A stretch of DNA of 64,000 nt from Eurosta solidaginis (taxonomy: Eukaryota > Arthropoda > Insecta > Diptera > Tephritidae), in the NCBI RefSeq assembly GCF_040869045.1, contig NC_090319.1, positions 389,499,601 through 389,563,600 of the forward strand, given 5' to 3'. Under the pieces are notes generated by a model. The model saw only the letters and a program-made list of their open reading frames with translations, was not told where the DNA came from and did no database searches. Position numbers and translations under genes: made by a program. Positions within the stretch are counted from its first letter, which is position 1. Each line of letters starts with the position of its first letter. Positions 1 through 10,116 of this stretch are shown piece after piece.

Positions 1-490
1 TTTGAACGATATGGGTATCAAATTAAAGGTATTAATGAGGGTTTTAAAAGGGAGTGGTGGTTGTTGTATAGGTGGTCGCATTTTCGAGATATCGCCATAA
101 AGGTGGAGCAGGGGTGACTCTAGAATTTGTTTCTACAATATGGGTATCAAAAGAAAGGTGTTAATGAGTATTTTAAAAGGAAGTAATCCTTAGTTCCATA
201 GGTGGACGCCTTTTCGAGGTATCGCAATAAAGGTGGACCAGGGGTGACTCTAGACTTTGTTTGTACGATATGGGTATTAAATGAAAGGTGTTAATGAGTA
301 TTTTAAAAGGGCGTTGGGGCTTAGTTCTATAGATAGACGCCTTTTCGAGATATCGGCATAAAGGTGGACCAGGGGTGACTCTAGAATGAGTTTGTACGAT
401 ATGGGTATCAAATTAAATGAGAGTTTTAAAAGGGAGTGGTGTGAAGGTGTTTTCCAGATATCGACCAAAATGTGGACCAGGGTGACCCAG
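1..490 (-). repeat. Tandem array of ~130-bp units inside Helentron
   Basis: About four units are visible. Each contains a 'gatatgggtatcaaa' segment, a 'gagtattttaaaaggga' segment and a 'cgagatatcgccataaagg' segment. The array continues beyond the left edge of the window. The last unit (about 390-490) is a diverged edge unit and is also found at the same place in the other copies. Confidence 0.85.
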
Positions 491-1816
491 AACATCATCT
501 GTTGGATACCGCTAATTTATTTATATATGTAATACCTGCCAAGATTTTAAGGGTTTTTTATTTCGCCCTGCAGAACTTTTTCATTTTCTTCTACTTAATA
601 TGGTAGGTGTCACAACCATTTTATAAAGTTTTTTTCTAAATTTATATTTCGCGTCAATAAAACAATCCAATTACCTTACCATATTTCATCCCTTTTTTCG
701 TATTTGGTATAGAATTATGGCATTTTTTCATTTTTCGTAATTTTCGATATCGAAAAAGTGGGCGCGGTCATAGTCTGATTTCGTTCATTTTTCATACCAA
801 GATAAAGTGAGTTCAAGTAAGCACGTGAACTAAGTTCATTAAAGATATGTCGATTTTTGCTCAAGTTATCGTGTTAACGGCCATGCGGAAGGACAGACGG
901 ACGACTGTGTATAAAAACTGGGCGTGGCATCAACCGATTTCACCCGTTTTCACAGAAAAGAGTTAACATCATAAAATCTATGCCCCTACCAAATTTCAAA
1001 AGTATTGGTTAATTTTTGTTCGACTTATGGCGTTAAAAGTATCCTAGACAAATTAAATGAAAAAGGGCGGAGCCACGCCCATTTTGAAATTTTCTTTTAT
1101 TTTTATATTTTGTTGCACCATATAATTACTGGAATTGAATGTTGACATAATTTACTTATATACTGTAAAGATATTAAATTTTTTGTTAAAATTTTACTTA
1201 AAAAAAAAATTTTTTTTTTAAAAGTGGGCGTGGTCCTTCTACGATTTTGCTAATTTTTATTAAGCATACATATAGTAATAGGAGTACGTTCCTGCCAAAT
1301 TTTATCATGATATCTTCAACGACTGCCAAATTACAGCTTGCAAAACTTTTAAATTACCTTCTTTTAAAAGTGGGCGGTGCCACGCCCATTGTCCAAAATT
1401 TTACTAATTTTCTATTCTGCGTCATAAGTTCAACTCATCTGCCAAGTTTTGTCGCTTTAGCTGTCTTTTGTAATGAATTATCGCACTTTTTCGGTTTTTC
1501 GAAATTTTCGATATCGAAAAAGTGGGCGTGGTTATAGTCGATATCTTTCATTTTAAATAGAGATCTCAGATGAGTGCCCAGGAATCTACATACCATTCAT
1601 CAAGATACCTCAAAATTTACTCAAGTTATCGTGTTAACGGACAGACGGACGGACGGACGGACGAACGGACATGGCTCAATCAAATTTTTTTTCGATACTG
1701 ATGATTTTGATATATGGAAGTCTATATCTATCTCGATTCCTTTATACCTGTACAACCAACCGTTATCCAATCAAAGTTAATATACTCTGTGAGCTCTGCT
1801 CAACTGAGTATAAAAA
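1..1816 (-). mobile_element. Helentron-like non-autonomous element, 3' side cut by window edge
   Basis: This element is in minus orientation. Its 5' terminus (TTTTTATACTCAGTTGAGC on the minus strand) lies at about 1816, and its 3' side is outside the window. It has no coding capacity; the short ORFs across it are repeat translations. From 1816 backwards it holds a TCCG microsatellite block (1645-1670), two diverged copies of one internal module, and then ~130-bp tandem units at 1-490. The hairpin-ended structure, the TATACTC start and the CATGTCCGTCCG block are what I know from Drosophila DINE-1/INE-1, which are non-autonomous Helentrons. Family assignment is an inference. Its closest relative here is the copy at 45783-48116, which shares the same array-end variant. 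Confidence 0.7.
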
Positions 1817-2407
1817 TGAAGGTTAATTTTACAAATCTGGTTCTTTACAAAATTCGTCATATCAAGAAAATGAAAACATTAAATCTCAGTCACATACGCC
1901 AAGCAATCTTTGTATTTGTTGCTTTGAATAAGACATGAAACAACAGCTTACGATTTTACAACTTCCTGTTTGTGTACGTCTTCACCACAAGCAGAAACCA
2001 GTTAAACACAAAGCTCAAGCCACAAGCTCTGCCATTTGTTGGTCCTTATAGATTTAGTCTTTACATTTTCACTTCTCTTTCCAGCAGCGACCTAAATATA
2101 TGTATATTTACTTGTAGTGCGTACGCTTGTATGTATATTAGACCGTTCCCATTTTTTTTATCTTCTTCTTCAAACAAAATTACTATTTGTATGGTGCTCC
2201 AAAGTAACGGTTTATACACGTTATGACTTTAATAACACACGTGTGAATAAAAAGCTTCTTTTTAATGTAAACGTTTATACTAAAAAACTACAGTAAAGCT
2301 GACTTTTATTTCCCAGTTAGCTTATATCAGTTAAACCAAGAGAAGAATATTTATTTTGTCAAAAATGAAAGGCTTGCTCAGATTTTGAAGTAATAAATAC
2401 CATCATA
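1817..2407. other. AT-rich stretch, nothing recognised
   Basis: Short ORFs here have no recognisable domains. I see no repeat shared with the rest of the window. Confidence 0.5.
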
Positions 2408-2409
2408 TA

Positions 2410-2683
2410 CAGCAGCGAACAGAAAAATAGAAGTTGAAATTTTATTCCAATTTCATTAGTTAATTACTTCTTTTCTGTTTTCAATATTTTAAGAAAGAGA
2501 CTTCTTTGAATTGCGTAACAGAAATTATGCAAACAGATTTTAAAACCGTTTTCATAATTTGAAAATATGAGACAATTTTCGAAAATTTCGAAGTTTTTAT
2601 TTAATATATATTTAGCGCGCTTTGCCTCGGAGTAAATTTTGGGCCGGGCTTCTCTCCCAAATTAATTTTTCTGTTCGCTACTT
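2410..2683. mobile_element. Tc1/mariner-like MITE, 274 bp, flanked by TA
   Basis: The left end reads CAGCAGCGAACAGAAAAAT and the right end, reverse-complemented, reads AAGTAGCGAACAGAAAAAT. The two match apart from two positions. Each end is bordered by TA (2408-2409 and 2684-2685), the target duplication of the Tc1/mariner superfamily. There is no coding capacity. The inner right part (2612-2668) resembles the 3' portion of the SINE found elsewhere in this window, on the minus strand, so the element seems to carry a captured SINE piece. The right end directly abuts the LINE fragment. Confidence 0.7.
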
Positions 2684-2685
2684 TA

Positions 2686-3784
2686 TGTATAAATAAATTT
2701 GGTTCCTACGGTTTGTCCTAATCTAAGTAACAGATGGTGTGCCATCTCTATTGATGGGGTATCATCAGATCCCTTTTTGGCGACATCGGGCGTTCCGCAG
2801 GGTAGTATTTTAGGACCATTACTTTTTGTCTTATTCATCAATGACATTAGCTCATGCTTCTCTTACGCTAGATTTCTGTTGTACGCCGATGATCTCAAAG
2901 TTTACTCTGTTGTAAATTTTGCAAACGATATGATTAATCTTCTAGTTGATATTGATAAACTTTACTCCCGGTGCATTAGACCTCATCTTTCATTAAATAT
3001 AACCTACTCAAAATCTCGTTCAAATCTCAATATTTCGTATAGTATCGCTAACAGTACGTTGCAGACTGTTGATAAAATCAAAGATCTTGGAGTTGTCTTT
3101 GATACAAAATTTATGTTCGTGAATCATATTGATTTCATCATAGCCAAGGCCTATGCTATGCTATACTTCAAAAGCACTCTACCCCTCATTCATGCGTTCT
3201 CATTATGAATATGCTACCATCATTTGGAGACCTTTCCAACAATTCTCAATCAACAGGCTTGAGCGAGTTCAAAAAGTTTTTCTTAAGTATGCTTTACGGT
3301 CATTAAACTTAACATACCCTCTTCCTCCATATACTGCTCGTTTACTTTATTGAATCTTAAATCCTGGGAGGCAGGAGATCTATTCTCTCCTTGACTTTCT
3401 TTTTTGGCATTATCCACGGAGATGTAGACTGCGCTGCCCTTCTTGTGGAAATTAATTTTAATGTTCCAAGGAGGGATCTTCGTAATGTTTGCCCGTTTTA
3501 TGGAATCAATATTAGAAACAATTGTGGTAGGAATGCGCCAATTGCACGCGCCCTGAACGGATTCAATAAGATTTCATCTTCTTATGAGCTTGATTTTTCG
3601 ATGTATAGGGACGCTTTTATAAATATTTTAAAGTCAGCTATTTAATTGTTTTTAATTTGTTAATTATAAGAACTTATTTTTTATTGTAAACTATATACAA
3701 TAATTAATATTTTTTGTATATACCATTATTGGCAGTCTGTAAGAACTGTATTTTCATAGACTGAATAAATAAATAAATAAATAA
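2686..3784 (+). pseudogene. 5'-truncated jockey-like LINE, reverse transcriptase remnant
   Basis: This is the C-terminal half of a non-LTR retrotransposon ORF2. In the first frame (about 2699-3205) I see the reverse transcriptase motif GVPQGSILGP from 2789 and the catalytic YADD at 2882-2893. The reading frame then shifts: the 'thumb' segment with LERVQKVFLKYALRSL sits in another frame (3153-3350), and the family-typical C-terminus with NVPRRDLRN and FNK sits in a third frame (3391-3645). At least two frameshifts therefore make it non-functional. No endonuclease or ORF1 is present. The 3' end is a simple ATAA-type tail at 3763-3783, as in many jockey-clade elements. The clade is judged from RT motifs alone. 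Confidence 0.85.
3763..3783 (+). repeat. (AATA)n tail of the LINE
   Basis: About five AATA units follow the LINE 3' UTR. They mark the 3' terminus of the retrotransposed copy. Confidence 0.8.
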
Positions 3785-3894
3785 TATCCACAATTTTAAA
3801 ATAAAATCGTTTTCGTATAAGACGTTGTATATAAAAATAAAGTGAACTTATGCCACTATCAAAAAACCGGCTAACTCATAATAGTTGTACAAGA

Positions 3895-4342
3895 GGAAAT
3901 GGTCCTCTAAATTCTTGAAATCGAAGAAAAATGGGATGATCTTTCTCCATAGAAACGCTTCCCTAAATCTAGACAAGTAATATTCTCCAAAACCTGAAAT
4001 GCTTTTTCCTTGGTTATAGGAATAATTTTCATAAAATCTCAGAAAATTTTATAAACAAAATAAAAAAATTTTATTTTGTAATTGTCACGGCAATGGGTTT
4101 CTATTCGAGGTCCACAACTTTGCAGTCGAATACGCTTATACACTGAGCTTACTGTAAGTGTTGTGAGAAACATTCAATCAAGTATTCTTGAATGAAAAAA
4201 CAAATTAATACAAATTCTTCCTCAAATTTATGAAAAGTTTTATACAAAACTAAGAAATTCCTTCTCATTGAATTGATATTTTTCCATTTGTTTGGAAATG
4301 TTTTCCTTATTTTAGGTAAGTGTTGCTCTCTAGGTGAACCAA
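3895..4342 (+). repeat. Interspersed repeat X, copy 1
   Basis: This copy aligns by eye with 7790-8205. Shared landmarks in order are 'cagaaaattttata' followed by 'aaataaaaaaatt', a 'gtcacg' block, 'tcgaggt' and 'cagtcga' segments, 'attcaatcaagtattcttgaa' split by small changes, and 'gttgctctct' near the end. A third, shorter relative is at 30790-30945, and a possible 5' piece is at 36350-36460. There are no clear terminal repeats and no coding capacity. The class is unknown. Confidence 0.55.
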
Positions 4343-4588
4343 CACTAAGGTCCTAGGGAAAAGTCCCGGCAGAGAAACACTAAATATTTAGAAAACGTTT
4401 TTCTAGCTAAGTCGTCCCTCGGCGGTGGTTTGGCAAGCACTTTCGAGTGTATTTCTGCCATGAAAAACGTTAAGAGTCGACTCAAACCATAAAGGTCCGA
4501 TAATTTGTAGGAAAAATTAAAAGGGAATATGACGCAGATTGGGAAAGAATTGCGGCCTAAAATTGCTCGGAGGTAATTCGCGCCAGGT
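4343..4588 (+). mobile_element. Diverged tRNA-derived SINE, 5'-truncated
   Basis: This is an old copy of the SINE seen in better form at 33256-33610. Recognisable blocks in order are a decayed B-box region ('aaggtcctaggg'), 'gtcgtccctcggc', 'ttggcaagcac', 'gtgtatttctgccatga', 'aatttgtaggaaaaatta' and the family end 'aattcgcgcc'. The A-box head is missing. Confidence 0.75.
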
Positions 4589-4639
4589 ATGTGCTTTTTT
4601 TGGTTTTTTATCGGTTACAGGCTATTTTTTGGCCCAAGT

Positions 4640-5300
4640 GACTTCCTTGGAATTCTGTTACTGTTTTATAATTAGCAACTTTTTTGTAACTGCTAAAATT
4701 TTCGTAACCAATTTCGATAACTTTTAAGTATCCCATCACTTTTATGTAAAGCGCGGTATCAATAGAAAACACTCAAGAAAAATTTCGTATATACATATTT
4801 CTTGGGTAAAAAGTGGGAACAGCCAGGTAATTTTGACATACACGAAAGTTAGATTCGTTAAAATTAAAATATTTGCCTTGAGAATGCTTTTAAATTAAAG
4901 AGATTACATTGAACAAAAGAAAAAACACTCGTACTCAAATAGGGTTGCAAATTCCATTCATAAATACAGTTACTGTTATTCGAGGTAATTAACCTACTGT
5001 ATTCTTATGGGGTCGTTGCTCAATAAATAATGAGACGCTCATATATTTTTGGCGTAGTCAAGATTTTTCTGTGCACGTTTGTTAGAAAATGAAGGAAACG
5101 CGTATGCGTTTTCTTAAGAGGCGGACACTAATTGACAAACGACACTTTTCTTGAGCATTTCTTGATCGTTTTTTGTATGCAATTTTTCAATTTTTGCGGA
5201 TACCGCGCCTAACTGGTCTTTTTTTGTAACCGGTTACTTTTTAGTAACCTCATGTAACTTGTTTCTTTTCTATAGGCGGTTGATTTTTCGAAAATTTTCT
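4640..5300. repeat. Possible inverted-repeat element with GTAACC motifs
   Basis: The segment at 4750-4795 (GCGCGGTATC followed by CTCAAGAAAA) is echoed in reverse complement at 5143-5210 (TTTTCTTGAG and GGATACCGCGC). Outside both lie T-rich tracts carrying GTAAC/GTAACCGGTTAC motifs. The same GTAACC-type motif recurs at 60561-60770. I cannot place exact ends or a target duplication. Confidence 0.35.
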
Positions 5301-6790
5301 TGGTAGACCAATTTTTTCAATGAGAACCCTGTGCCTGATAAAAAACCAAAACTTATATTAAAATTTGTGTCCTATTTTGCTTTCAAGTAGTAATTTTTTA
5401 ATAAATATTTTAAAGGATTTTGAAATTTTGTCACTTAAGCAGAGATATCTGTTTGATACGAAACTTATATTTTTACTATGCAAACTTAAAGGTATTTGGA
5501 ATTCTTAAAGCGAATGTGTAATTTACGCTGCTGATTTCTTTAAATCAAATCTTACAATGGCTTGTAACTGTCAGATTATGTCATTAGGTAGTTCTAAAAT
5601 ATAATTTCAATAATCAGTCCTGGTAGTTGTTCACTTATTATACGCATTGCCAAGCTCGAAGCTTAACTTTGAACCCTCAACAACATATGTTTGCAGATAG
5701 CTTCCTCCACTCAAAATCTCTTTTGAGAAAAAATAAAAGAAACTATTTTGTTAGACGATCTAATGTTCATATAGTGTATATAAAATGATTGCCTCAAAAT
5801 CGTACATTAATACAATGGAAGGTTGTGCAGATAGAAGTAAAATCGATGATCTCAGCTGCTGAACTGTATCATTGTTTCCTATATTTTGTAATAATGGCAG
5901 TGGTATTTTATTGTACTCAAGGAAGGAGATAAATCCATAAAAGACGTAGAGATAAAAAAGTAATGCACAGTCGGAAGTTGCCCCGATATGATGACCAAAC
6001 GAAGAACGAGATAGCAAATGTAAAATTGTAGTTTTTTTAAATCATCAATGTGTACAAACTCTTCATCTGCTTTTTTATTTTTCTCGTTTTACACAAAGTT
6101 TTAATGATAATGAAATAAGAAAATTAATTAGTAGCAACAAGTTGATAATACTGGTATTTTTGTTTGCTCTGTTTTTCAACTATTTCAAGCGAAATTGTCC
6201 TATTAAAGCTCATTGCCATGGTTGGAAATAAGGCGGCACGTGCAATTAAACTTGTGCATACTAAATTATAGCGATTTGATATTTATTTGAAAAAACAAAC
6301 AAATAAAAAATATGTTGGCGGACGTTAACAAAAAAAGCACCGACCTACGTTGATTGCCGTGATAAAAAACAACTAAATAAAAAACAAAAACAATCAAAGC
6401 AAAGTAATGTTGAATCAAATTAGACTTTCGAAAGAGGATTAGATCGTTCTTTATTACTATCTAAGCACATCATCAAATAAAATCAATATGTCAAAAGTTT
6501 TCTTGAATAAGTATATATGTGTTTGTTTCTTTAAACATGCAAGTTTCCCTCATTCGTTAGTATCAAACAAATTTCTCTTTCTCGTATTCAAAGCATATTT
6601 TCAAACAAACATATATACATACATACATGAAGTTTACCCACCACATGTTAAACAGTGTAAATATACCCACCATTCAAATTGTTTTACTTTCATGCTTATT
6701 TTTTGTTTACTTAAGATTTAAAGAAGCTAAAGCTGCTTGCAAATTTGTACTTTGACTTGTTTTAAACTCCAAGTCTCTGCTTTATCTAAA
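5301..6790. other. Unannotated AT-rich sequence
   Basis: Only short ORFs without recognisable domains are present (for example 5760-6017 minus and 6488-6721 plus). I see no repeat relationship to the rest of the window. Confidence 0.5.
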
Positions 6791-7592
6791 AACAAGTAAG
6801 GACGGGACTGTCTTCGGCTGTGCCGAAGACTTCATACCTTTCATGAAGGGGGCTGAACAATAATCTTATCCCTTTCGTAATCTCCAAATAATCGGAGGTG
6901 TAATATAAGAAATATATAGTAGTATAGTAGTATAACAGATGTACATATCTAAACGATTTTTAAGATAAATATAAAATAAAAAATAGGTAGGAACTTTGTG
7001 TGAGGATGCAAAGATTCACGTTTTTTGTGGTCTGCATGTAAAAACTATAACTACGAATCACGTATTTCGAAAATATATGACGTAAACGTAACTATTTGAT
7101 GAAATTTAATGAATTTTGAAGCTTATAGCCGTAAAAAAGGGGCAAAAGTGACAGTTTACATGTGGTATATAATATATACCACCGATCTCAATGATTTTCT
7201 CATACAACAATATGTGCAATATAGGAAAGTATATGGTGAAGTTTGAAGCTTCAATTTGTTAAATTGAGGAAGATATGACAAAAATCCTCTTTTTCTGAAA
7301 AATCGGTTGTATGGCGGTATATGCTATAGTGGTCCGATCCGGCCGGTTCCGACAAATGTCTAATCGGACACCCAAATACACCCGCTCACCAAATTTTATC
7401 AAGATCAAAAATTTAGGGACTAGTTTCCGTACAAACAGACAGACGGACATGGCTAAATCAACTCAGCTCTTCATCCTGATTATTTCGGTATACTTAATGG
7501 TGGGTCTATCTATTGTACTTTAAGGACTTACAATTTTGGGTTTCGTGACGAAATTAATATACTATTTCATTTTCATGAAAGGTATAAAAACT
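6791..7592 (-). mobile_element. Second Helentron-like family, complete copy (~800 bp)
   Basis: The 3' end on the minus strand is a perfect 7-bp-stem hairpin (CTTCGGC-TGT-GCCGAAG at 6813-6829) followed by a CTTACTTGTTTTT terminus. The 5' end is TTTTTATACCTTTCATGAAA. The sub-terminal ATACCTTTCATGAA is repeated inverted inside the 3' end (6835-6848), so the ends are asymmetric inverted repeats. Internally it keeps 'gacagacggacatggctaaatca', the counterpart of the CATGTCCGTCCG block of the larger family. There is no ~130-bp array and no ORF of note. The architecture matches non-autonomous Helentrons; this is an inference from structure. Confidence 0.7.
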
Positions 7593-7750
7593 TGCACTAG
7601 TGAGTAATTTATCATATTTGTAGGTGTGAGTAATTGCATGCTTGAAGTTTGATATGAACTCGTGAGGTGGTCTTTGTAGGGAAGGTGTGAAGCCGGCGCA
7701 CTACTTCAAATGTATAATATAAATGCAGGAGTGGAACGCTAATCCTCTTT

Positions 7751-7769
7751 CAAAAAAAAAAAAAAAAAA
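7751..7769 (+). repeat. Poly(A) run
   Basis: An uninterrupted run of adenines directly precedes repeat X copy 2. It may be the tail of an unidentified retroposon on its left. Confidence 0.6.
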
Positions 7770-7789
7770 ATTCTAAAAACGGGGAAAAT

Positions 7790-8205
7790 AGCATTTAAAT
7801 AGGGAAATATGGTACATGATATTTCGCCCTGGAAATCCTTCCCTGAATCTCTTAAAAATGTTAACTTTTTTTCTTTGGGTAAGGGCTAGTTTTCTCAAAA
7901 AATGCAGAAAATTTTATAGAAGGAAATAAAAAAATTAAATTATGTCACGACAGCGGATTTCGAGTCGAGGTGCCCAACTTCATAGTCGAGTGCCCCGCTC
8001 ACTTCCTTTTCTCACAAAAGGGAAATATTCAGTCAAGAATTCTTGAACTAAGTTGATTGAAGGTTTTAAAAATTGGGACAACCACACAACAATTTTTGCT
8101 CTATTACTTCATTCACTGGATTATTAAGTTTCGGATTTCTTCACCGTGCTTAAAAAGATGACTCTTAAATTTCTGGAGGTATGGGGTTGCTCTCTGCTCC
8201 TTTTG
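7790..8205 (+). repeat. Interspersed repeat X, copy 2
   Basis: This copy aligns with 3895-4342 across most of its length. Examples are 'gcagaaaattttata', 'gtcacgacagcgg', 'tcgaggtgcccaactt', 'catagtcgagtg', 'attcttgaa' and, near the end, 'gttgctctct'. It is not coding. The class is unknown. Confidence 0.55.
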
Positions 8206-8949
8206 TATTATACACCTATGTATACCAACATATCCTACGGAATTTTTTTTAACTTCATTGTTTTCTTATGAATTTTATGAAAAAAAAAATAAAATAAAAT
8301 AACAAAAAATACTTCATTAGAAGCTCAGTTGTTTTTTTTTTCTTGTTTTTTTTTGAAAGTTTATGGGTAACAATATGAATGACGCCGTGACATTTTGCGT
8401 CGCAGTCACTGGCATTCGCATTCACCACTAATAAAAATTTCACAAAGACAATCAGGGTTACTTTCACTCGCTGAGGTGATTGAATGCTCTTCCATCATAC
8501 GAATTGTGGTTCAGTCGAAGGAATACGACTCGTTTCTTTACATATAACATGCCCTCCAACTTTGCTAGAACATGGAAATGCTGATTGTTTTTATGCCTTG
8601 ATTTCTTCAAATTTCTCAAAAAAGTTTGTGGGACTTAAAGTTTTTACGCAATCTCCAAGGGAATACGCTGACTCACTTTTTGGTTTGAGCGATGATTTTG
8701 CAAAACATCTTTGTATTAACTTAAGGAGGAAGTGCGATTTTAATAAAAGCTTGCATATTATTCTTCTGAAGGTCTTCGAGGGCCGAACTGTAACTGTAGC
8801 ATTGCTTGTTTAGGATAAAAGCGAAATTATTAACAAAACCCCTCTCATTGTTCTAGGGAAGGAGGGTAAGGTTGAACTGAATTCACATAGACGCAATGTG
8901 TCTATAGGGTTACCAGAATTTATTTTGCGAACAAATAAGAGAACCTCAA
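8206..8949. other. Unannotated stretch with a 109-codon ORF of unknown nature
   Basis: The ORF at 8484-8813 (plus) has no motif I recognise and could be chance. Homopolymer tracts of A and T lie around 8240-8350. Confidence 0.4.
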
Positions 8950-9240
8950 TCAGATGCCAGGACTTTTATTATGGAACAACTCCGTCCTCTTGGCAAATAC
9001 TAGAAGGTTCCGAGGACAAAACTTAATTGCTTCCTCGAAATCTCATCACTCTGCCGCCCTTTACAGCTGGAGCCTTAACCTGTTGAGAGCAGAACACGAA
9101 CACAGAACGTGCTTAGCCACTTCCTGCTCCAGCTCGCACTTCCTACATCTGCTGTTACTGATGCGGCCTAACTTATAAGCATGTGATGCCAGTAAGCAGA
9201 GTCCAGTTTTTATGTCTATCGAGAGCCTAAATTACAAGGA
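8950..9240 (-). pseudogene. LINE ORF2 C-terminal scrap (zinc-knuckle region)
   Basis: Read on the minus strand from about 9230, the translation gives TGLCLL, then HAYKLGRISNSRCRKCELE, then KHVLCSCSALNRLRLQL, and later FCPRNLLVFAKRTELFHN. This spacing of RCRKC, H and LCxC is the hallmark of the extreme C-terminus of RNase H-bearing LINE polyproteins (I/R1-type). Stop codons interrupt the frame after RLRLQL, so it is a dead fragment. The RNase H scrap at 34950-35290 could derive from the same or a similar LINE family, as the two pieces would be adjacent in an intact element. Confidence 0.65.
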
Positions 9241-9648
9241 CCCTTCACTACTGTGCGACCATTATCCATCGTCCACATTGGACCACAGATACGTTCGTTT
9301 TCACCCCTATGAAAACTTAAAGGGTATTGTAAACGTTATGTGAATTTCATATATTCTACTTAAACTCTGATCACAACTACAAATCGCAATGTCTCACCTG
9401 TTAAATTGCTGTCCTTATATGCGAACTGCTAGTTAAAATTTTAGAGCGGAACAAAATGGGCACACAACGGTCACATTACCTTAGGCAAAAGCACGATTTT
9501 TTGCATACCACAAAACGCGGCAAATAATTTGTGGCACAAAGTGATAACAGATCCTTCAACCTTCGTTGAAATTTTGACGCGTTTCGTGTGTGGAAAGCTA
9601 AAACGGGGTTAGTGTCTTGTCATTGTGATACTGCTTATGCACGCCACT
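9241..9648. other. Unannotated sequence
   Basis: This may include further upstream remains of the minus-strand LINE, but I cannot read a convincing frame. Confidence 0.4.
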
Positions 9649-9649
9649 T

Positions 9650-9917
9650 ACAAGTCAACCTAATATAAACGCACGCAAGTAATTTTCTGTCAAAAATGTC
9701 TCATGCACATACAAGTTGTATGAGAGCAACCGGAATTAAATTTGCTGCGTGAAAACCGAACTCGATTTCCAATTTTTGTTCTGCGTGACATTTAGATTTG
9801 ACGTTTGCACACATGCTTCACATTGTCACAACGTATGCTTATTTCGGTTAGGGCAAAAAACGCCGGTTGTTTGCGTGCGTTAAAAAAATGCAGTGCGGTT
9901 TTATTAGGTTGGCTTGT
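9650..9917. mobile_element. Short inverted-repeat element (~268 bp)
   Basis: The left end ACAAGTCAACCTAATATAAA (from 9650) matches the reverse complement of the right end, ACAAGCCAACCTAATAAAAC (ending 9917). Both inner flanks are GCAC-rich. A single related end is also present at 36066-36090. The target duplication is not clear, so the superfamily is open. Confidence 0.5.
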
Positions 9918-10116
9918 TACTTGCATTTGTCGTAAAATATTTACTACTACAAATAAATTTAGCGAAGTAATGTTTTTACCCAGTTAGGAATATTTTCCGT
10001 GTTGACTCTGAAAAGTCAAATCGCACAAATTTACGGGATGAAAAAAGATAAAATAAAAAAAAACAAAATAAAAATATTAAATAATATGTGAAAAACAAAC
10101 ACATTTTACAATATAC

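Noticed and set aside
8484..8813. 109-codon ORF as a host gene
   Set aside because: No recognisable motif, no flanking exon signals I trust, and length within chance for AT-rich sequence of this size.
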